This document shows, one piece after another, positions 1 through 7,520 of a stretch of 43,538 nt of DNA. Each line of letters begins with the position of its first letter. Within the stretch, counting starts at the first letter, position 1. Position numbers and translations under genes: made by a program. A model generated the notes under the pieces. It saw only the letters and a list, made by a program, of their open reading frames with translations, was not told where the DNA came from and ran no database searches. This DNA is from Candidatus Omnitrophota bacterium (GTDB lineage: Bacteria; Omnitrophota; Gorgyraeia; Velamenicoccales; Velamenicoccaceae), in the NCBI GenBank assembly GCA_020052645.1, contig JAGVOQ010000039.1, positions 1-43,538 on the forward strand, written 5' to 3'.

Positions 1-144
1 AGGAAGCACACGTTCAATGGTCTGCTGAAGCAAAGACGCCTTGCCCTTAAAGCTTAAAAACTGCTTAGGCTCTAATTCCCTGCTCAATGGCCAGAATCGA
101 CTCCCTATTCCACCGGCAAGTATAACTGCATAAACATTATTCAT
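1..144 (-). CDS. manC: Mannose-1-phosphate guanylyltransferase / mannose-6-phosphate isomerase, N-terminal fragment
   Basis: Partial gene running off the left edge; only the first 48 codons are present. The fragment carries the nucleotidyltransferase signature [14 protein letters not shown] (residues 9-22) followed by PKQF, the pyrophosphorylase motif of GDP-mannose-forming enzymes. The family makes GDP-mannose from GTP and mannose-1-phosphate in the cytoplasm for polysaccharide synthesis. That fits the epimerase, dehydrogenase and export genes to the right. The ATG at 144 is the natural start because the motif begins only a few residues later. Whether the C-terminal isomerase domain exists cannot be seen. 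The gene is too short to appear among long open frames but the motif is unmistakable. Confidence 0.85.
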   Translation of the reverse strand, partial: MNNVYAVILAGGIGSRFWPLSRELEPKQFLSFKGKASLLQQTIERVLP

Positions 145-156
145 AGAATCATTATC

Positions 157-183
157 CTCGAGATTAGAAGTTCGAAGTCCGAC
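157..183. repeat. Single-arm 7-bp-phased spacer repeat
   Basis: Heptamer-like units of the type GAAGTTC/GAAGTCC just upstream of the manC start. The end CTCGAG followed closely by AT resembles the start of the element at 42243-42327, so the two may belong to one subfamily. A perfect 15-bp palindrome with CAAGGCT arms follows at 202-216. Confidence 0.45.
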
Positions 184-227
184 AAAACCAATACTTCTTT
201 TCAAGGCTAAGCCTTGCGTCTACGGAT

Positions 228-1034
228 TTAAACCTTCTCTACTAACTGCAACACATTTTCTTGCGTAAAGACTTTTAAGTCTGCTGGATTTTCTAAAAAA
301 TTCTCAACGTCCTCTTTGACCTTATTCCAATTGGTATTTTTGACAACACCGGCCAATAAAATGCGCCAGGTCTCATCAGTTGGCATATCTTTGGGCCAAC
401 TCGTCTGAATCAAGGCATTACGCAGCAAAGCCATGTTAGGAGCAAAACCTTTCCAACGTGACAAATACCAACCTAAATCAAAAAAATCCCTGCCTTTAGT
501 ATATTTTCTGCTTAAAAGCGCGTGGATCTTTCCCGCAAAGAGTGAAGGCGCATCATAGGACAAAAACGTAATGGGAAAATATTTATTAGCAACATCAGTC
601 TTTAAGATAGCTCCTTCCGGAGGCCGTGTATCCACATCAATTTTGATTGAAAATTTCTGGCTAGCCATTGGCGAAAGGCCAGCCTCAAACATAAGCTTTT
701 CAAACTTGATCATAGCGGAATGTACTGTTTTATCATCACTATAGCTAATATCTGCATCATAGCCAGCCAGCGTCAGCTCCTTTTTAATCTTCTTCATCAA
801 CGTGTCAAATGCGTAACCTTTTTCATCTGACAAAGAAAAATCCAGATCTTCAGAATAACGCGGCAGGCCATACAAAAACCGTAAAGCCGTACCGCCCAAA
901 AACGCAGCGCGGCGAAAAAAGCCATCATCATGCATAACGCGCAAAATATAGGCCTGCAAATACTCTCGCATGATATTTAGCTTGGCATCAAAACCGGTTT
1001 TTTTAGAAACTAATTCAAGACAATACTCTTTCAT
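228..1034 (-). CDS. abiEii: AbiEii/AbiGii-type nucleotidyltransferase toxin
   Basis: 268 residues. The N-terminal third holds the nucleotidyltransferase core of the AbiEii/MenT family: a GGTALRF segment near residues 47-53, then a DLDFSL acidic pair near 63-68. A conserved FAGKIHALLSRKYTKGRDFFDL region follows around 165-187. In characterised members the enzyme transfers nucleotides to tRNA and blocks growth unless its partner is present. The gene overlaps the upstream antitoxin gene by 4 bp, so translational coupling is expected. Known members act in phage abortive infection or plasmid-type stabilisation; here the pair is inserted among exopolysaccharide genes. Confidence in the family is high; the in vivo role is not visible. 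Confidence 0.85.
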   Translation of the reverse strand: MKEYCLELVSKKTGFDAKLNIMREYLQAYILRVMHDDGFFRRAAFLGGTALRFLYGLPRYSEDLDFSLSDEKGYAFDTLMKKIKKELTLAGYDADISYSDDKTVHSAMIKFEKLMFEAGLSPMASQKFSIKIDVDTRPPEGAILKTDVANKYFPITFLSYDAPSLFAGKIHALLSRKYTKGRDFFDLGWYLSRWKGFAPNMALLRNALIQTSWPKDMPTDETWRILLAGVVKNTNWNKVKEDVENFLENPADLKVFTQENVLQLVEKV

Positions 1035-1669
1035 AATTTTTTTTCCCGCGTGATTTCGATCTCAATGAATTTTTTGATGACTTTGGCCGAACGCTTAATC
1101 CCAGGCCTGCCAAAACGTTGCGCATAAGCCATCAATTTTTTAAGATTGATTTTGTCAGTATTTTGTAGCCTTAGCTCTTCCAAATATCCGGGTGAAACCC
1201 GAATATTCTTTAGATAGATCAGATCCAACAGCGCTTTCTCAGGGCCGGCAATAAAAGCAGTCTGATTGTTGAGAGTCATTGACTCATAGCCCCAAAAATA
1301 AGAAGTTTTGATATGCCGATAGTCAAAAATCCCGATCGGCGTTTCAAAACGGCCCTGCCGCTTAGTCGTTACACAAGTATAAACAGCGACAGCTTCCGGG
1401 ATCAGATCATGATACTCAAGCGCCTTTTCCATAGTGACATAAGATGGTTTTTTCAAAAGCGAAGCAACATAAAATTCCTGCGGCTCAACTTTTCGGTAAG
1501 CGTCAGCAAGGATATAAAGCCCATTCTTCAGAGAGACAAGCTTTCCGCTTTTTTGCCAACGGCTGATATGAACTTTAAGAGATTGCGGGTTTTTCAAACC
1601 CACCATCAAACTCTCTAAGTCAATAACTGGAAAATTCTGGACTTTTTTAATGAATTGTTCTAATTTCAT
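1031..1669 (-). CDS. abiEi: AbiEi-type antitoxin / transcriptional regulator
   Basis: 212 residues, first gene of the two-gene toxin-antitoxin operon. The N-terminal ~70 residues form a winged-helix region with the characteristic segment around SLKNGLYILAD. The middle has the family pattern PSYVTMEKALEYHDLIPEAV, and a basic C-terminal domain follows. AbiEi proteins repress their own promoter by binding inverted repeats. A perfect inverted repeat (TTAACA-N4-TGTTAA) lies 9 bp upstream of this start, as expected for an operator. The 4-bp overlap with the downstream toxin gene supports pairing. Confidence 0.85.
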   Translation of the reverse strand: MKLEQFIKKVQNFPVIDLESLMVGLKNPQSLKVHISRWQKSGKLVSLKNGLYILADAYRKVEPQEFYVASLLKKPSYVTMEKALEYHDLIPEAVAVYTCVTTKRQGRFETPIGIFDYRHIKTSYFWGYESMTLNNQTAFIAGPEKALLDLIYLKNIRVSPGYLEELRLQNTDKINLKKLMAYAQRFGRPGIKRSAKVIKKFIEIEITREKKL

Positions 1670-1678
1670 AACACTAAA

Positions 1679-1694
1679 TTAACATATTTGTTAA
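1679..1694. promoter_or_regulatory. Candidate AbiEi operator in the abiE promoter
   Basis: Perfect inverted repeat TTAACA-TATT-TGTTAA. On the minus strand it lies between a -35-like TTGCAA and a -10-like TAATTT spaced 17 bp apart, so bound AbiEi would block the promoter. The promoter boxes are weak matches; the repeat itself is exact. Confidence 0.55.
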
Positions 1695-1738
1695 CTTATT
1701 GCAATAAAATATTTTAATGGCGAAGCTTTCGCCACTTT

Positions 1739-1781
1739 TCGAGGTCGAACCTTGCTGTTCGGGCCCGAGGTCCGACCTTGA
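1739..1781. repeat. REP-like 43-bp palindrome, diverged copy
   Basis: Same length and plan as the two copies flanking the RAYT gene at 10.5-11.1 kb: outer arm TCGAGGTCGAACCT, a 15-nt middle, then a closing arm with two mismatches. It sits between abiEi and the gene ending at 1784. Confidence 0.7.
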
Positions 1782-1783
1782 GC

Positions 1784-2305
1784 TTACTGCTTTTGCGAAG
1801 ATGCTTGAGCAACAGCCGTCAAGCTTAAAATCTTTACTTTCTGTTCATTAAGCTGTTTTTCCAGAGTCTTAGCTCTTGTTTCACTTACTTCAAGCTTCCG
1901 GCTAACTGTCAAAAATTTTAATTCAGAATCTTTTAGCGCCTTTTCAACGCTCTGTAATTGCTGCTTAGAACTCGCTAACTCTTTTTCAACACTGTTTAAA
2001 CGCCTGAGAACCTGTATTCTCTCAGATCGCGCTTCGCGAAGCATATGCGAAAGAAATAAAGCTTGTGCTAAAATAATCAAAATCGAAACAATTAAAAAAA
2101 CTTTGCTTTTTAATCCTTGGCCTACAGAAACCGTATTAACCAAAGCAGGTTCTTTTTGCTCCTTGCCTTCGGCTGAAACGCTCCCCTTTTTGCTCAAAAG
2201 ATCACTGACATACTTATTGCAGGTCTCTTCGCTAGCAATAGGCGAAACCTTAGGCTTCTGGTGCCGTTTTTGAAATTCTCTGATCTTGTCGTAAGTTTTA
2301 CTCAT
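1784..2305 (-). CDS. Membrane-anchored coiled-coil protein, function unknown
   Basis: 173 residues, not recognised as a named family. A charged N-terminal cytoplasmic stretch (about 1-65) precedes one strongly hydrophobic segment near 68-90 (VFLIVSILIILAQALFLSHML). A heptad-rich, Glu/Lys/Gln-rich coiled coil then runs almost to the end. The layout suggests a single-pass inner-membrane protein with a long helical periplasmic part. It lies downstream of the epimerase, separated by a phased-repeat spacer. No clear ribosome-binding site precedes the ATG. A role in polysaccharide assembly would be only a guess from location. Confidence 0.6.
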   Translation of the reverse strand: MSKTYDKIREFQKRHQKPKVSPIASEETCNKYVSDLLSKKGSVSAEGKEQKEPALVNTVSVGQGLKSKVFLIVSILIILAQALFLSHMLREARSERIQVLRRLNSVEKELASSKQQLQSVEKALKDSELKFLTVSRKLEVSETRAKTLEKQLNEQKVKILSLTAVAQASSQKQ

Positions 2306-2327
2306 GATTACTTAGTGTATTCTTTAT

Positions 2328-2402
2328 GAAGATAGAAGATGGAAAATAGAAAATGGATTAAAACTACTTGCTCTTTCTCTCTTCTATCCTCTATTCTCTA
2401 AC
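2328..2402. repeat. Two-armed 7-bp-phased spacer element (GAAGAT type)
   Basis: 5' arm of GAAGATA/GAAGATG/GAAAATA heptamers, an A/T-rich middle, and a 3' arm of CTTCTAT/CCTCTAT/TCTCTAA heptamers roughly complementary to the first. The 3' arm overlaps the last codons of the epimerase gene. Confidence 0.6.
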
Positions 2403-3340
2403 TTCTTGAAATACTCTACCGTCCTGCGAAGTCCTTCTTCAAAATTCACCGTAGGGTTAAATTTGAGGACGCGCTTGATCTTAGCAATGCAAGCGCTGGT
2501 CTTAAATACATCACCCGCGCGTACAGGTAATAATTGCGGCTTGATATTTTTGCCGATAATCTTATTTAAATATTCAACAAGTTGCAAAACCGTATTATCC
2601 TTGCCATTGGCAACATTAAATACTTCATGCTTAATGCCCGGGGTAATTGCTGCCAGCATATTGGCTTGAACCACATTGTCTATATAGGTAAAGTCCCGCG
2701 ATTGTTTGCCTGTGCCGAAAATAGGCGGCTCTTGGTCATGCAAAATGCAATGAATGAACTTTGGGATAACAACAGCATATTCATCATCTAATGCCTGCTT
2801 TGGGCCGAACACATTAAAATAACGCAAGCATACCGTCTCTACTTCGAAAAATTCAGAAAAAATCTTACAATAATATTCATTGGTAAGTTTGGAAAGTGCG
2901 TATGGAGAAATAAGCTTCGGTAAAAAATCTTCTCTTTCAGGAAACTTGTCCACATCTCCATAAACCGAGCTAGACGACGCCATAACAAAACGCTTCACTT
3001 TATTTTTTGACGCAGCCTGAAGCATGAAAAGAGTGCCATTGATATTTACGTCATTGTAGCTTTCCGGCTCTTTTAAAGACTTTGGCACTGAACGAAGCGC
3101 TGCCTGATGAAGCACATAATCAACGCCCTGGCATGCCTTATTGCAATCCTCTTTATTACGGATATCCCCTCGGATAAGCTCGAACTTATCCTTGCCTAAT
3201 CCTTTTGTAAATTCAATATTTGATTCTTTGCCGCTTGAAAAATTATCCAAGACGCGCACATAATGGCCTTCTTTAATCAATTTTTCGGCAATGTTAGAGC
3301 CAATAAAGCCCGCACCGCCGGTGATTAGGTATTTTTCCAT
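2384..3340 (-). CDS. NAD-dependent nucleotide-sugar epimerase (UDP-GlcNAc/UDP-glucose 4-epimerase-like)
   Basis: 318 residues, the usual length for an extended short-chain dehydrogenase epimerase. The Rossmann glycine motif TGGAGFIGS is at residues 7-15. The catalytic Ser/Thr region SSSSVYGD is near 122-129, and the Y-x3-K pair (YALSK) near 147-151. Such enzymes interconvert C4 epimers of UDP-sugars. The adjacent UDP-HexNAc 6-dehydrogenase suggests a WbpP/WbpA-like pair supplying UDP-GalNAcA or a related acidic sugar for the exported polysaccharide. An AAAAAAGGAG ribosome-binding site precedes the ATG. Exact substrate cannot be read from sequence alone. Confidence 0.85.
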   Translation of the reverse strand: MEKYLITGGAGFIGSNIAEKLIKEGHYVRVLDNFSSGKESNIEFTKGLGKDKFELIRGDIRNKEDCNKACQGVDYVLHQAALRSVPKSLKEPESYNDVNINGTLFMLQAASKNKVKRFVMASSSSVYGDVDKFPEREDFLPKLISPYALSKLTNEYYCKIFSEFFEVETVCLRYFNVFGPKQALDDEYAVVIPKFIHCILHDQEPPIFGTGKQSRDFTYIDNVVQANMLAAITPGIKHEVFNVANGKDNTVLQLVEYLNKIIGKNIKPQLLPVRAGDVFKTSACIAKIKRVLKFNPTVNFEEGLRRTVEYFKKLENRG

Positions 3341-3355
3341 AATATCTCCTTTTTT

Positions 3356-3430
3356 CAGGGATCAAGGAACAGGGATCTGGGATCAGTTAAAGCTTGCTGT
3401 TGCCTGTTGCCAGTTGCCTGTTGCCTGAAA
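3356..3430. repeat. Two-armed 7-bp-phased spacer element (CAGGGAT / GTTGCCT type)
   Basis: 5' arm repeats CAGGGAT-like heptamers, then a loop around CAGTTAAAGCTTG, then a 3' arm repeating GTTGCCT. It occupies the whole spacer between the ribosome-binding site of the epimerase and the stop of the dehydrogenase. Confidence 0.7.
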
Positions 3431-3431
3431 A

Positions 3432-4724
3432 TTAAAGTTTTACTACTTTCGAATTCTTCGCCTTAATCGCATTTCTCGTATCAACAATCAAGCTCGCGTT
3501 CTTTACAATAAAATCATAGTCATGCTTATCATGATCTGTGACGATAACCACGCAGTCGGATTTCCTTAACACTTCAGGTGTTAATTTAACGCTTTTTAAT
3601 TTAAGGCTATTTTCTTTAAACGATTCAACATAAGGATCGTTGTAAATAACTTTTGCGCCCTTTTGATTCAGCTCATGGATAATTTCAAATGCCGGGGATT
3701 CACGGCAATCGCTGACGTTCTTTTTATAAGCCACGCCCAGAATAAGGATTTTCGCGCCATTAATACTTTTGCCTTTGGTATTAAGCGCATCACCGACCAT
3801 ACGCACAACATGCTCGGGCATCTCCCCGTTAATCTGGCTGGCGAGCTCAATAAATCTTGCTTCAAAACCATAAAGACGCGCTTTCCATGAAAGATACAAT
3901 GGATCAATGGGAATACAATGACCGCCTAAACCCGGCCCGGGATAAAACGCCATAAAACCAAATGGCTTTGTTTTAGCCGCATCAATAACTTCCCAAACAT
4001 CAATACCCATCTTGTCGCACATCTGCGCCAATTCATTAACAAGGCCGATATTAACTGAGCGGAACGTATTTTCAAGAAGCTTAACAGTCTCTGCCACGCG
4101 CGTTGAAGACAATGAATGAACATTATCAATAGCCAATTCATACAAGGCCTTAGCTGCCTCTGTGCAAGCCGGCGTCACACCACCAACTACCTTAGGAATA
4201 TTCTTTGTAGTGTACTTAGGATTGCCCGGATCCACACGCTCAGGTGAAAATGCCAGAAAGAAATCTTTGCCAACTTTCAAACCTTTAGCTTCAAACATCG
4301 GCAAAAGCACTTCATCGGTCGTTCCTGGATAAGTCGTGCTTTCCAAAATAACAAGCTGACCTTTCTTAAGGTAGCGCGTGATCTGTTCCGCGGATTTAAC
4401 GATGTAAGAAATATCAGGCTCTTTAGTTTTGCGCAAAGGCGTTGGCACGCAAATATTGATCGTATCCACATTCATAAGCGCGCTATAGGCGGTGGTTGCC
4501 ACCAACATGCCCTTAGATACAAGCTCTTTAAGACGCGCAGTCGGCACATCCTGAATATAGGATTTTTTGTTGTTGATGGAATCAACTTTGGATTTATCCA
4601 AATCAATACCCACAACTTCAACACCGGCTTCCGCAAGCTCTACAGCTAACGGCAAACCCACATAGCCAAGGCCGATAATGGCGCAGCGCACTTTTTTTTG
4701 TTTGATTTTTTCAACTAAGTTCAT
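3432..4724 (-). CDS. wbpA: UDP-N-acetyl-hexosamine 6-dehydrogenase (WbpA/WecC family)
   Basis: 430 residues. The NAD-binding motif GLGYVGLPLA is at residues 18-27. The central domain contains the expected KLLENTFRSVNIGLVNE helix. The catalytic cysteine is C270 in GGHCIPIDPLYL, and a C-terminal UDP-binding domain ends the protein. The enzyme oxidises C6 of UDP-GlcNAc or UDP-GalNAc twice to the uronic acid, using 2 NAD+. The IPIDPLYLSW version of the active site is typical of the HexNAc dehydrogenases rather than UDP-glucose dehydrogenase. It lies next to the epimerase, so the two probably work in sequence. A good GGAGGAAA ribosome-binding site precedes the ATG. Confidence 0.88.
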   Translation of the reverse strand: MNLVEKIKQKKVRCAIIGLGYVGLPLAVELAEAGVEVVGIDLDKSKVDSINNKKSYIQDVPTARLKELVSKGMLVATTAYSALMNVDTINICVPTPLRKTKEPDISYIVKSAEQITRYLKKGQLVILESTTYPGTTDEVLLPMFEAKGLKVGKDFFLAFSPERVDPGNPKYTTKNIPKVVGGVTPACTEAAKALYELAIDNVHSLSSTRVAETVKLLENTFRSVNIGLVNELAQMCDKMGIDVWEVIDAAKTKPFGFMAFYPGPGLGGHCIPIDPLYLSWKARLYGFEARFIELASQINGEMPEHVVRMVGDALNTKGKSINGAKILILGVAYKKNVSDCRESPAFEIIHELNQKGAKVIYNDPYVESFKENSLKLKSVKLTPEVLRKSDCVVIVTDHDKHDYDFIVKNASLIVDTRNAIKAKNSKVVKL

Positions 4725-4743
4725 TGTATTTCCTCCGATTTTT

Positions 4744-4829
4744 CAGTGATCAGGGATCGGGCATCAGGTATCAGAAAACTTAAAATATTTTTTCTTGCTG
4801 TTGCCTGTTACCCGTTGCCCGTTGCCTAA
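4744..4829. repeat. Two-armed 7-bp-phased spacer element (CAGGGAT / GTTGCCT type)
   Basis: Heptamers CAGTGAT, CAGGGAT, CGGGCAT on one arm and GTTGCCT, GTTACCC, GTTGCCC on the other, separated by an A/T-rich middle. Fills the gap between the dehydrogenase start and the dgkA stop. Confidence 0.65.
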
Positions 4830-4834
4830 AAACT

Positions 4835-5209
4835 TTATGTTTTAGCTATCAGTTTTACAATTCTTGGAACAAAAATAAGCAACCCAATCGCAGCAGCGCT
4901 TAAGGCAGCGATAAAAACTCCGCCGGCAGCTACGTCTTTTAATATTTTTACATCAGGATGATATTTATCTCCGTGCACAAAATCCAGCAAAAGCTCAAAT
5001 GCTGTGTTAGCGGCCTCGGCAATCAAAACAATGGTGATCGCAAAAATGACGAATAAAAATTCCAAATTACTGATTTTAAGAAAAATGGAAGCTAAAATAG
5101 CCAACGTCGCAAAGGCTAAATGAATCTTCATGTTGCGCTCATTTTTAAGCACAAATTTTAAACCCACCAACGCTAATATGAAACTTTGAGCAAGAGTACG
5201 TTTATACAT
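4835..5209 (-). CDS. dgkA: Diacylglycerol / undecaprenol kinase, DgkA family
   Basis: 124 residues with three predicted membrane helices, the standard size for prokaryotic DgkA. The signature EAANTAFELLLDFVHG lies after the second helix, carrying the Glu and Asn residues that bind ATP-Mg. The family phosphorylates diacylglycerol or, in many bacteria, undecaprenol, feeding the lipid carrier used for surface polysaccharides. That fits the EPS genes on both sides. I place the start at the ATG at 5209 because GGAG lies 6 nt upstream; a second ATG four codons earlier has no such site. Confidence 0.85.
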   Translation of the reverse strand: MYKRTLAQSFILALVGLKFVLKNERNMKIHLAFATLAILASIFLKISNLEFLFVIFAITIVLIAEAANTAFELLLDFVHGDKYHPDVKILKDVAAGGVFIAALSAAAIGLLIFVPRIVKLIAKT

Positions 5210-5231
5210 TGCTATCTCCATTCTCTGGAAA

Positions 5232-5258
5232 CAGGGATCAGGTAACTGGCAACAGCAA
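5232..5258. repeat. Single-arm heptamer spacer (CAGGGAT type)
   Basis: Three to four heptamers (CAGGGAT, CAGGTAA, CTGGCAA) between dgkA and the four-helix-bundle gene; it corresponds to one arm of the larger neighbouring elements. Confidence 0.5.
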
Positions 5259-5259
5259 A

Positions 5260-5625
5260 CTAAACTGCCAGTTTTTGAATCAACTTATACAACATCCCGC
5301 CAGTCTCGTCTTTTAACCTCATTAATCTATTAAAATACTCCTCATTAACAAACTTTAAATCTTTCGAAAGCAAAATTTGAGTCTCAAGTTCTGCTAGAGA
5401 ACTATAGGCGATAGTTAAAAAACGAGCATATTCTACTGAACCCCTCCTCGCGTATCCCTCAGCAATGTTAGAAACAACGGATATGCTAGAACGCCTCATC
5501 TGGCTCGTCATTCCATACAGCTCATCTTTAGGAAACTCTTTTGTTGCTTCATAAACAGATAAAACCAATACATAAGCCTGTTTCCAAACTCTTAAATCTT
5601 TAAAGCTTTTTATTATTTCAGCCAT
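5260..5625 (-). CDS. Four-helix-bundle protein (23S rRNA intervening-sequence / S23 family)
   Basis: 121 residues, all predicted helical. It matches the family pattern: a start around FKDLRVWKQAY, a middle SQMRRSSISVVSNIAEG, then RFLTIAYSSLAELETQ. These small proteins were first found inside 23S rRNA intervening sequences but are common as stand-alone genes in uncultivated phyla; their biochemical role is not established. Here the gene lies between dgkA and the ExeA-like ATPase in the EPS block, with a phased-repeat spacer on each side, so it may be a passenger. Family assignment is firm, function is not. Confidence 0.8.
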   Translation of the reverse strand: MAEIIKSFKDLRVWKQAYVLVLSVYEATKEFPKDELYGMTSQMRRSSISVVSNIAEGYARRGSVEYARFLTIAYSSLAELETQILLSKDLKFVNEEYFNRLMRLKDETGGMLYKLIQKLAV

Positions 5626-5636
5626 TTTTTCTTTCT

Positions 5637-5664
5637 GTTACCTGATACCTGTTGCCTGATGCCT
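5637..5664. repeat. Single-arm heptamer spacer (GTTGCCT type)
   Basis: Four heptamers GTTACCT, GATACCT, GTTGCCT, GATGCCT upstream of the four-helix-bundle gene; the complement-type arm of the CAGGGAT family. Confidence 0.5.
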
Positions 5665-5666
5665 GG

Positions 5667-6620
5667 TTAGTGACATGAAAAGTACTTACTGCACTTCTCA
5701 CAACAAATCTGTTCTTCGCCTTTTTCGCCGCGATGCCAGCGCGTTGAACAATGTTCAAAATCCTGGCACTGGTCACAGCATAATGTCTTTACATCATCGC
5801 TAAGTTCCCTCAGTTTTAAAAGAGACTCATTGACCGCTTCCAACATCATGGCTTTTGTGATCTTCTTCTTTTCATAAACAAAGCCTGTCAGAAGCGCGTT
5901 GTCACAGGCATAATTGATCAAACGCGGAGTTCCTTTGGAAAACTGATAAAGGATATCGAATGATTCCGGTTCAAATATTTCTAGAGTACCGTTTTGGGAC
6001 GCGATGGAAATCCTATGATGCACATAACCGCGTGTTTCATCCTTAGTCAAAGGATAGAGATGATAATGAATAGCGATCCTCTGCCTAAACTGCTCTAATT
6101 CTCTTAACTTTAATTTTTCTTTGAGTTGCGGCTGGCCCATGAGAACAATCTGAAGAAGTTTTTCGGTATCAGTCTCTAAGTTTGAAAGCATGCGGATCTC
6201 TTCTAAAACAGACGGTGTCAGATTCTGCGCTTCATCAACGATCAAAAGGACATTCTTCTTTTCTTCCATCTTGGTCAAGAGAAAATCATTAAGCTGAGAG
6301 AGAAGCTTTATCTTGGTGCCTGATTTATACGGAACGCTCATGTCTTCTAAAATCGCAATGATCAGCTCTTTGGCATTCAAATGTGTATTGGTAATAAGAC
6401 AAATATCATTATTTTCATCTAATTTATTTAAGAGAGCGCGGCAGACCGTAGTTTTACCCGCGCCGATCTCGCCTGTAATAACAACAAAACCTTTCCGCTC
6501 TGTCACAGCGTATAAAAGCCTATCTAAGGCCTCAGCGTGCTTAGGACTCGGATAAAAAAACTTTGGGTCCGGGCTATTATTAAATGGTTTTTCTTTAAAT
6601 CCGTAAAATTGCGTATACAT
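5667..6620 (-). CDS. ExeA-like AAA+ ATPase of the exopolysaccharide locus (XrtA-associated type)
   Basis: 317 residues from the chosen start. N-terminal FYGFKEKPFNNSPDPKFF is the classic opening of this family. Walker A is GEIGAGKT at residues 50-57, and Walker B is in LLIVDEAQNL. Sensor and lid regions follow, ending in QFSKGTPRLINYACDNALLTG. Homologues occur beside chain-length and BY-kinase genes in exosortase/EPS loci, but no exosortase is visible in this window. The C-terminus adds an unusual Cys-rich tail (about 10 Cys in the last 40 residues, with CxxC pairs) that may bind zinc. Start: the ATG at 6620 has GGAG 5 nt upstream; the longer frame would start at a GTG without a site. Confidence 0.8.
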   Translation of the reverse strand: MYTQFYGFKEKPFNNSPDPKFFYPSPKHAEALDRLLYAVTERKGFVVITGEIGAGKTTVCRALLNKLDENNDICLITNTHLNAKELIIAILEDMSVPYKSGTKIKLLSQLNDFLLTKMEEKKNVLLIVDEAQNLTPSVLEEIRMLSNLETDTEKLLQIVLMGQPQLKEKLKLRELEQFRQRIAIHYHLYPLTKDETRGYVHHRISIASQNGTLEIFEPESFDILYQFSKGTPRLINYACDNALLTGFVYEKKKITKAMMLEAVNESLLKLRELSDDVKTLCCDQCQDFEHCSTRWHRGEKGEEQICCEKCSKYFSCH

Positions 6621-6643
6621 AGTCACTCCGCTCCGTTTCACTT

Positions 6644-6717
6644 CAGGGATCAGGGAACAGGGATCGGGGATCAGCTAAAGCTTGCTGTTGCCTGATGCCT
6701 GTTGCCAGTTGCCTGAA
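6644..6717. repeat. Two-armed 7-bp-phased spacer element (CAGGGAT / GTTGCCT type)
   Basis: One of the clearest copies. Arm one is four CAGGGAT-like heptamers, the middle is CAGCTAAAGCTTG, and arm two is GTTGCCT/GATGCCT heptamers. The first half is nearly identical to the copy at 7521-7592. Confidence 0.7.
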
Positions 6718-6719
6718 AA

Positions 6720-7496
6720 CTACAAATACCTGTATATATACTCCGGAATGTGATATTCGATGTTCGTCATCACAAATCCTAAGATATTCGCCTTAACCGT
6801 ACGCAGGCGATCCTGCGCATGCGTCAGGACACCTCTCTGTGTACGCCCTGCCTGCAAAATCATCACCGTGCCATCGCATTGTGGCGCTAAAATGCTGGCA
6901 TCTGTTACAGGAATAACAGGCGGACAATCAAAAAATACATAATCATACTTCTTTCTGACCTCAGCTAAAAAATCCTTCATCTTCTGTGACCCTATAAGCT
7001 CAGCCGGATTGTGAGGCTTTTTGCCTGAAGGAAGAATATGAAGATTCTCGCGGCCTATGCTTAAGAGAACATCTTCAATTTTTGTGCCATTGGTCAATAT
7101 GTCCGAAAGTCCTTTATCCGCATTTAATCCCAATGTTTTTGTCAGCGTCCCTTTACGTAAATCCGCATCTACCAAAAGAATCGATTTTTTATTCAAGTCA
7201 TGGGCAAATGTGATACCTAAGTTGATGGAGGTCACGGTCTTGCCCTCTCCGTGAATAGAACTTGTCAATGCCAGGACTTTCGGGGCACTAGGCTTATCAA
7301 TAGCCTGAAGATTTGTGCGCAGAATCCTGTATTGCTCGGAAATAGGCGAGCTCGAATCAAAGTAGGCGACAATATGCGGATCTATCCTTGAATCTGCTAC
7401 CGTCCTTATGACATAAGGCTTAATCTCTTCTTTTTTTTCAACACGCTCAAGCCTTCGCTCTGCTGCTTTTTTTAATGCTTCTGTAAATTTACCCAT
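6720..7496 (-). CDS. Tyrosine-protein autokinase (BY-kinase, CpsD/CapB/Wzc cytoplasmic type)
   Basis: 258 residues. Walker A is SSIHGEGKT near residues 89-97, Walker A' is LLVDADLRKG near 116-125, and Walker B is YVFFDCPP. The short C-terminal tail is tyrosine-rich (YHIPEYIYRYL), the likely autophosphorylation cluster. BY-kinases control polymer length and export through cycles of phosphorylation with the Wzz-type membrane partner. That partner is encoded immediately upstream in transcription order (7596-8927). A strong AGGAGG site precedes the ATG. The N-terminal FTEALKKAAERR stretch resembles XrtA-associated kinases. Confidence 0.87.
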   Translation of the reverse strand: MGKFTEALKKAAERRLERVEKKEEIKPYVIRTVADSRIDPHIVAYFDSSSPISEQYRILRTNLQAIDKPSAPKVLALTSSIHGEGKTVTSINLGITFAHDLNKKSILLVDADLRKGTLTKTLGLNADKGLSDILTNGTKIEDVLLSIGRENLHILPSGKKPHNPAELIGSQKMKDFLAEVRKKYDYVFFDCPPVIPVTDASILAPQCDGTVMILQAGRTQRGVLTHAQDRLRTVKANILGFVMTNIEYHIPEYIYRYL

Positions 7497-7520
7497 TAAT
7501 TTCCTCCTAGTTAGATCTTT

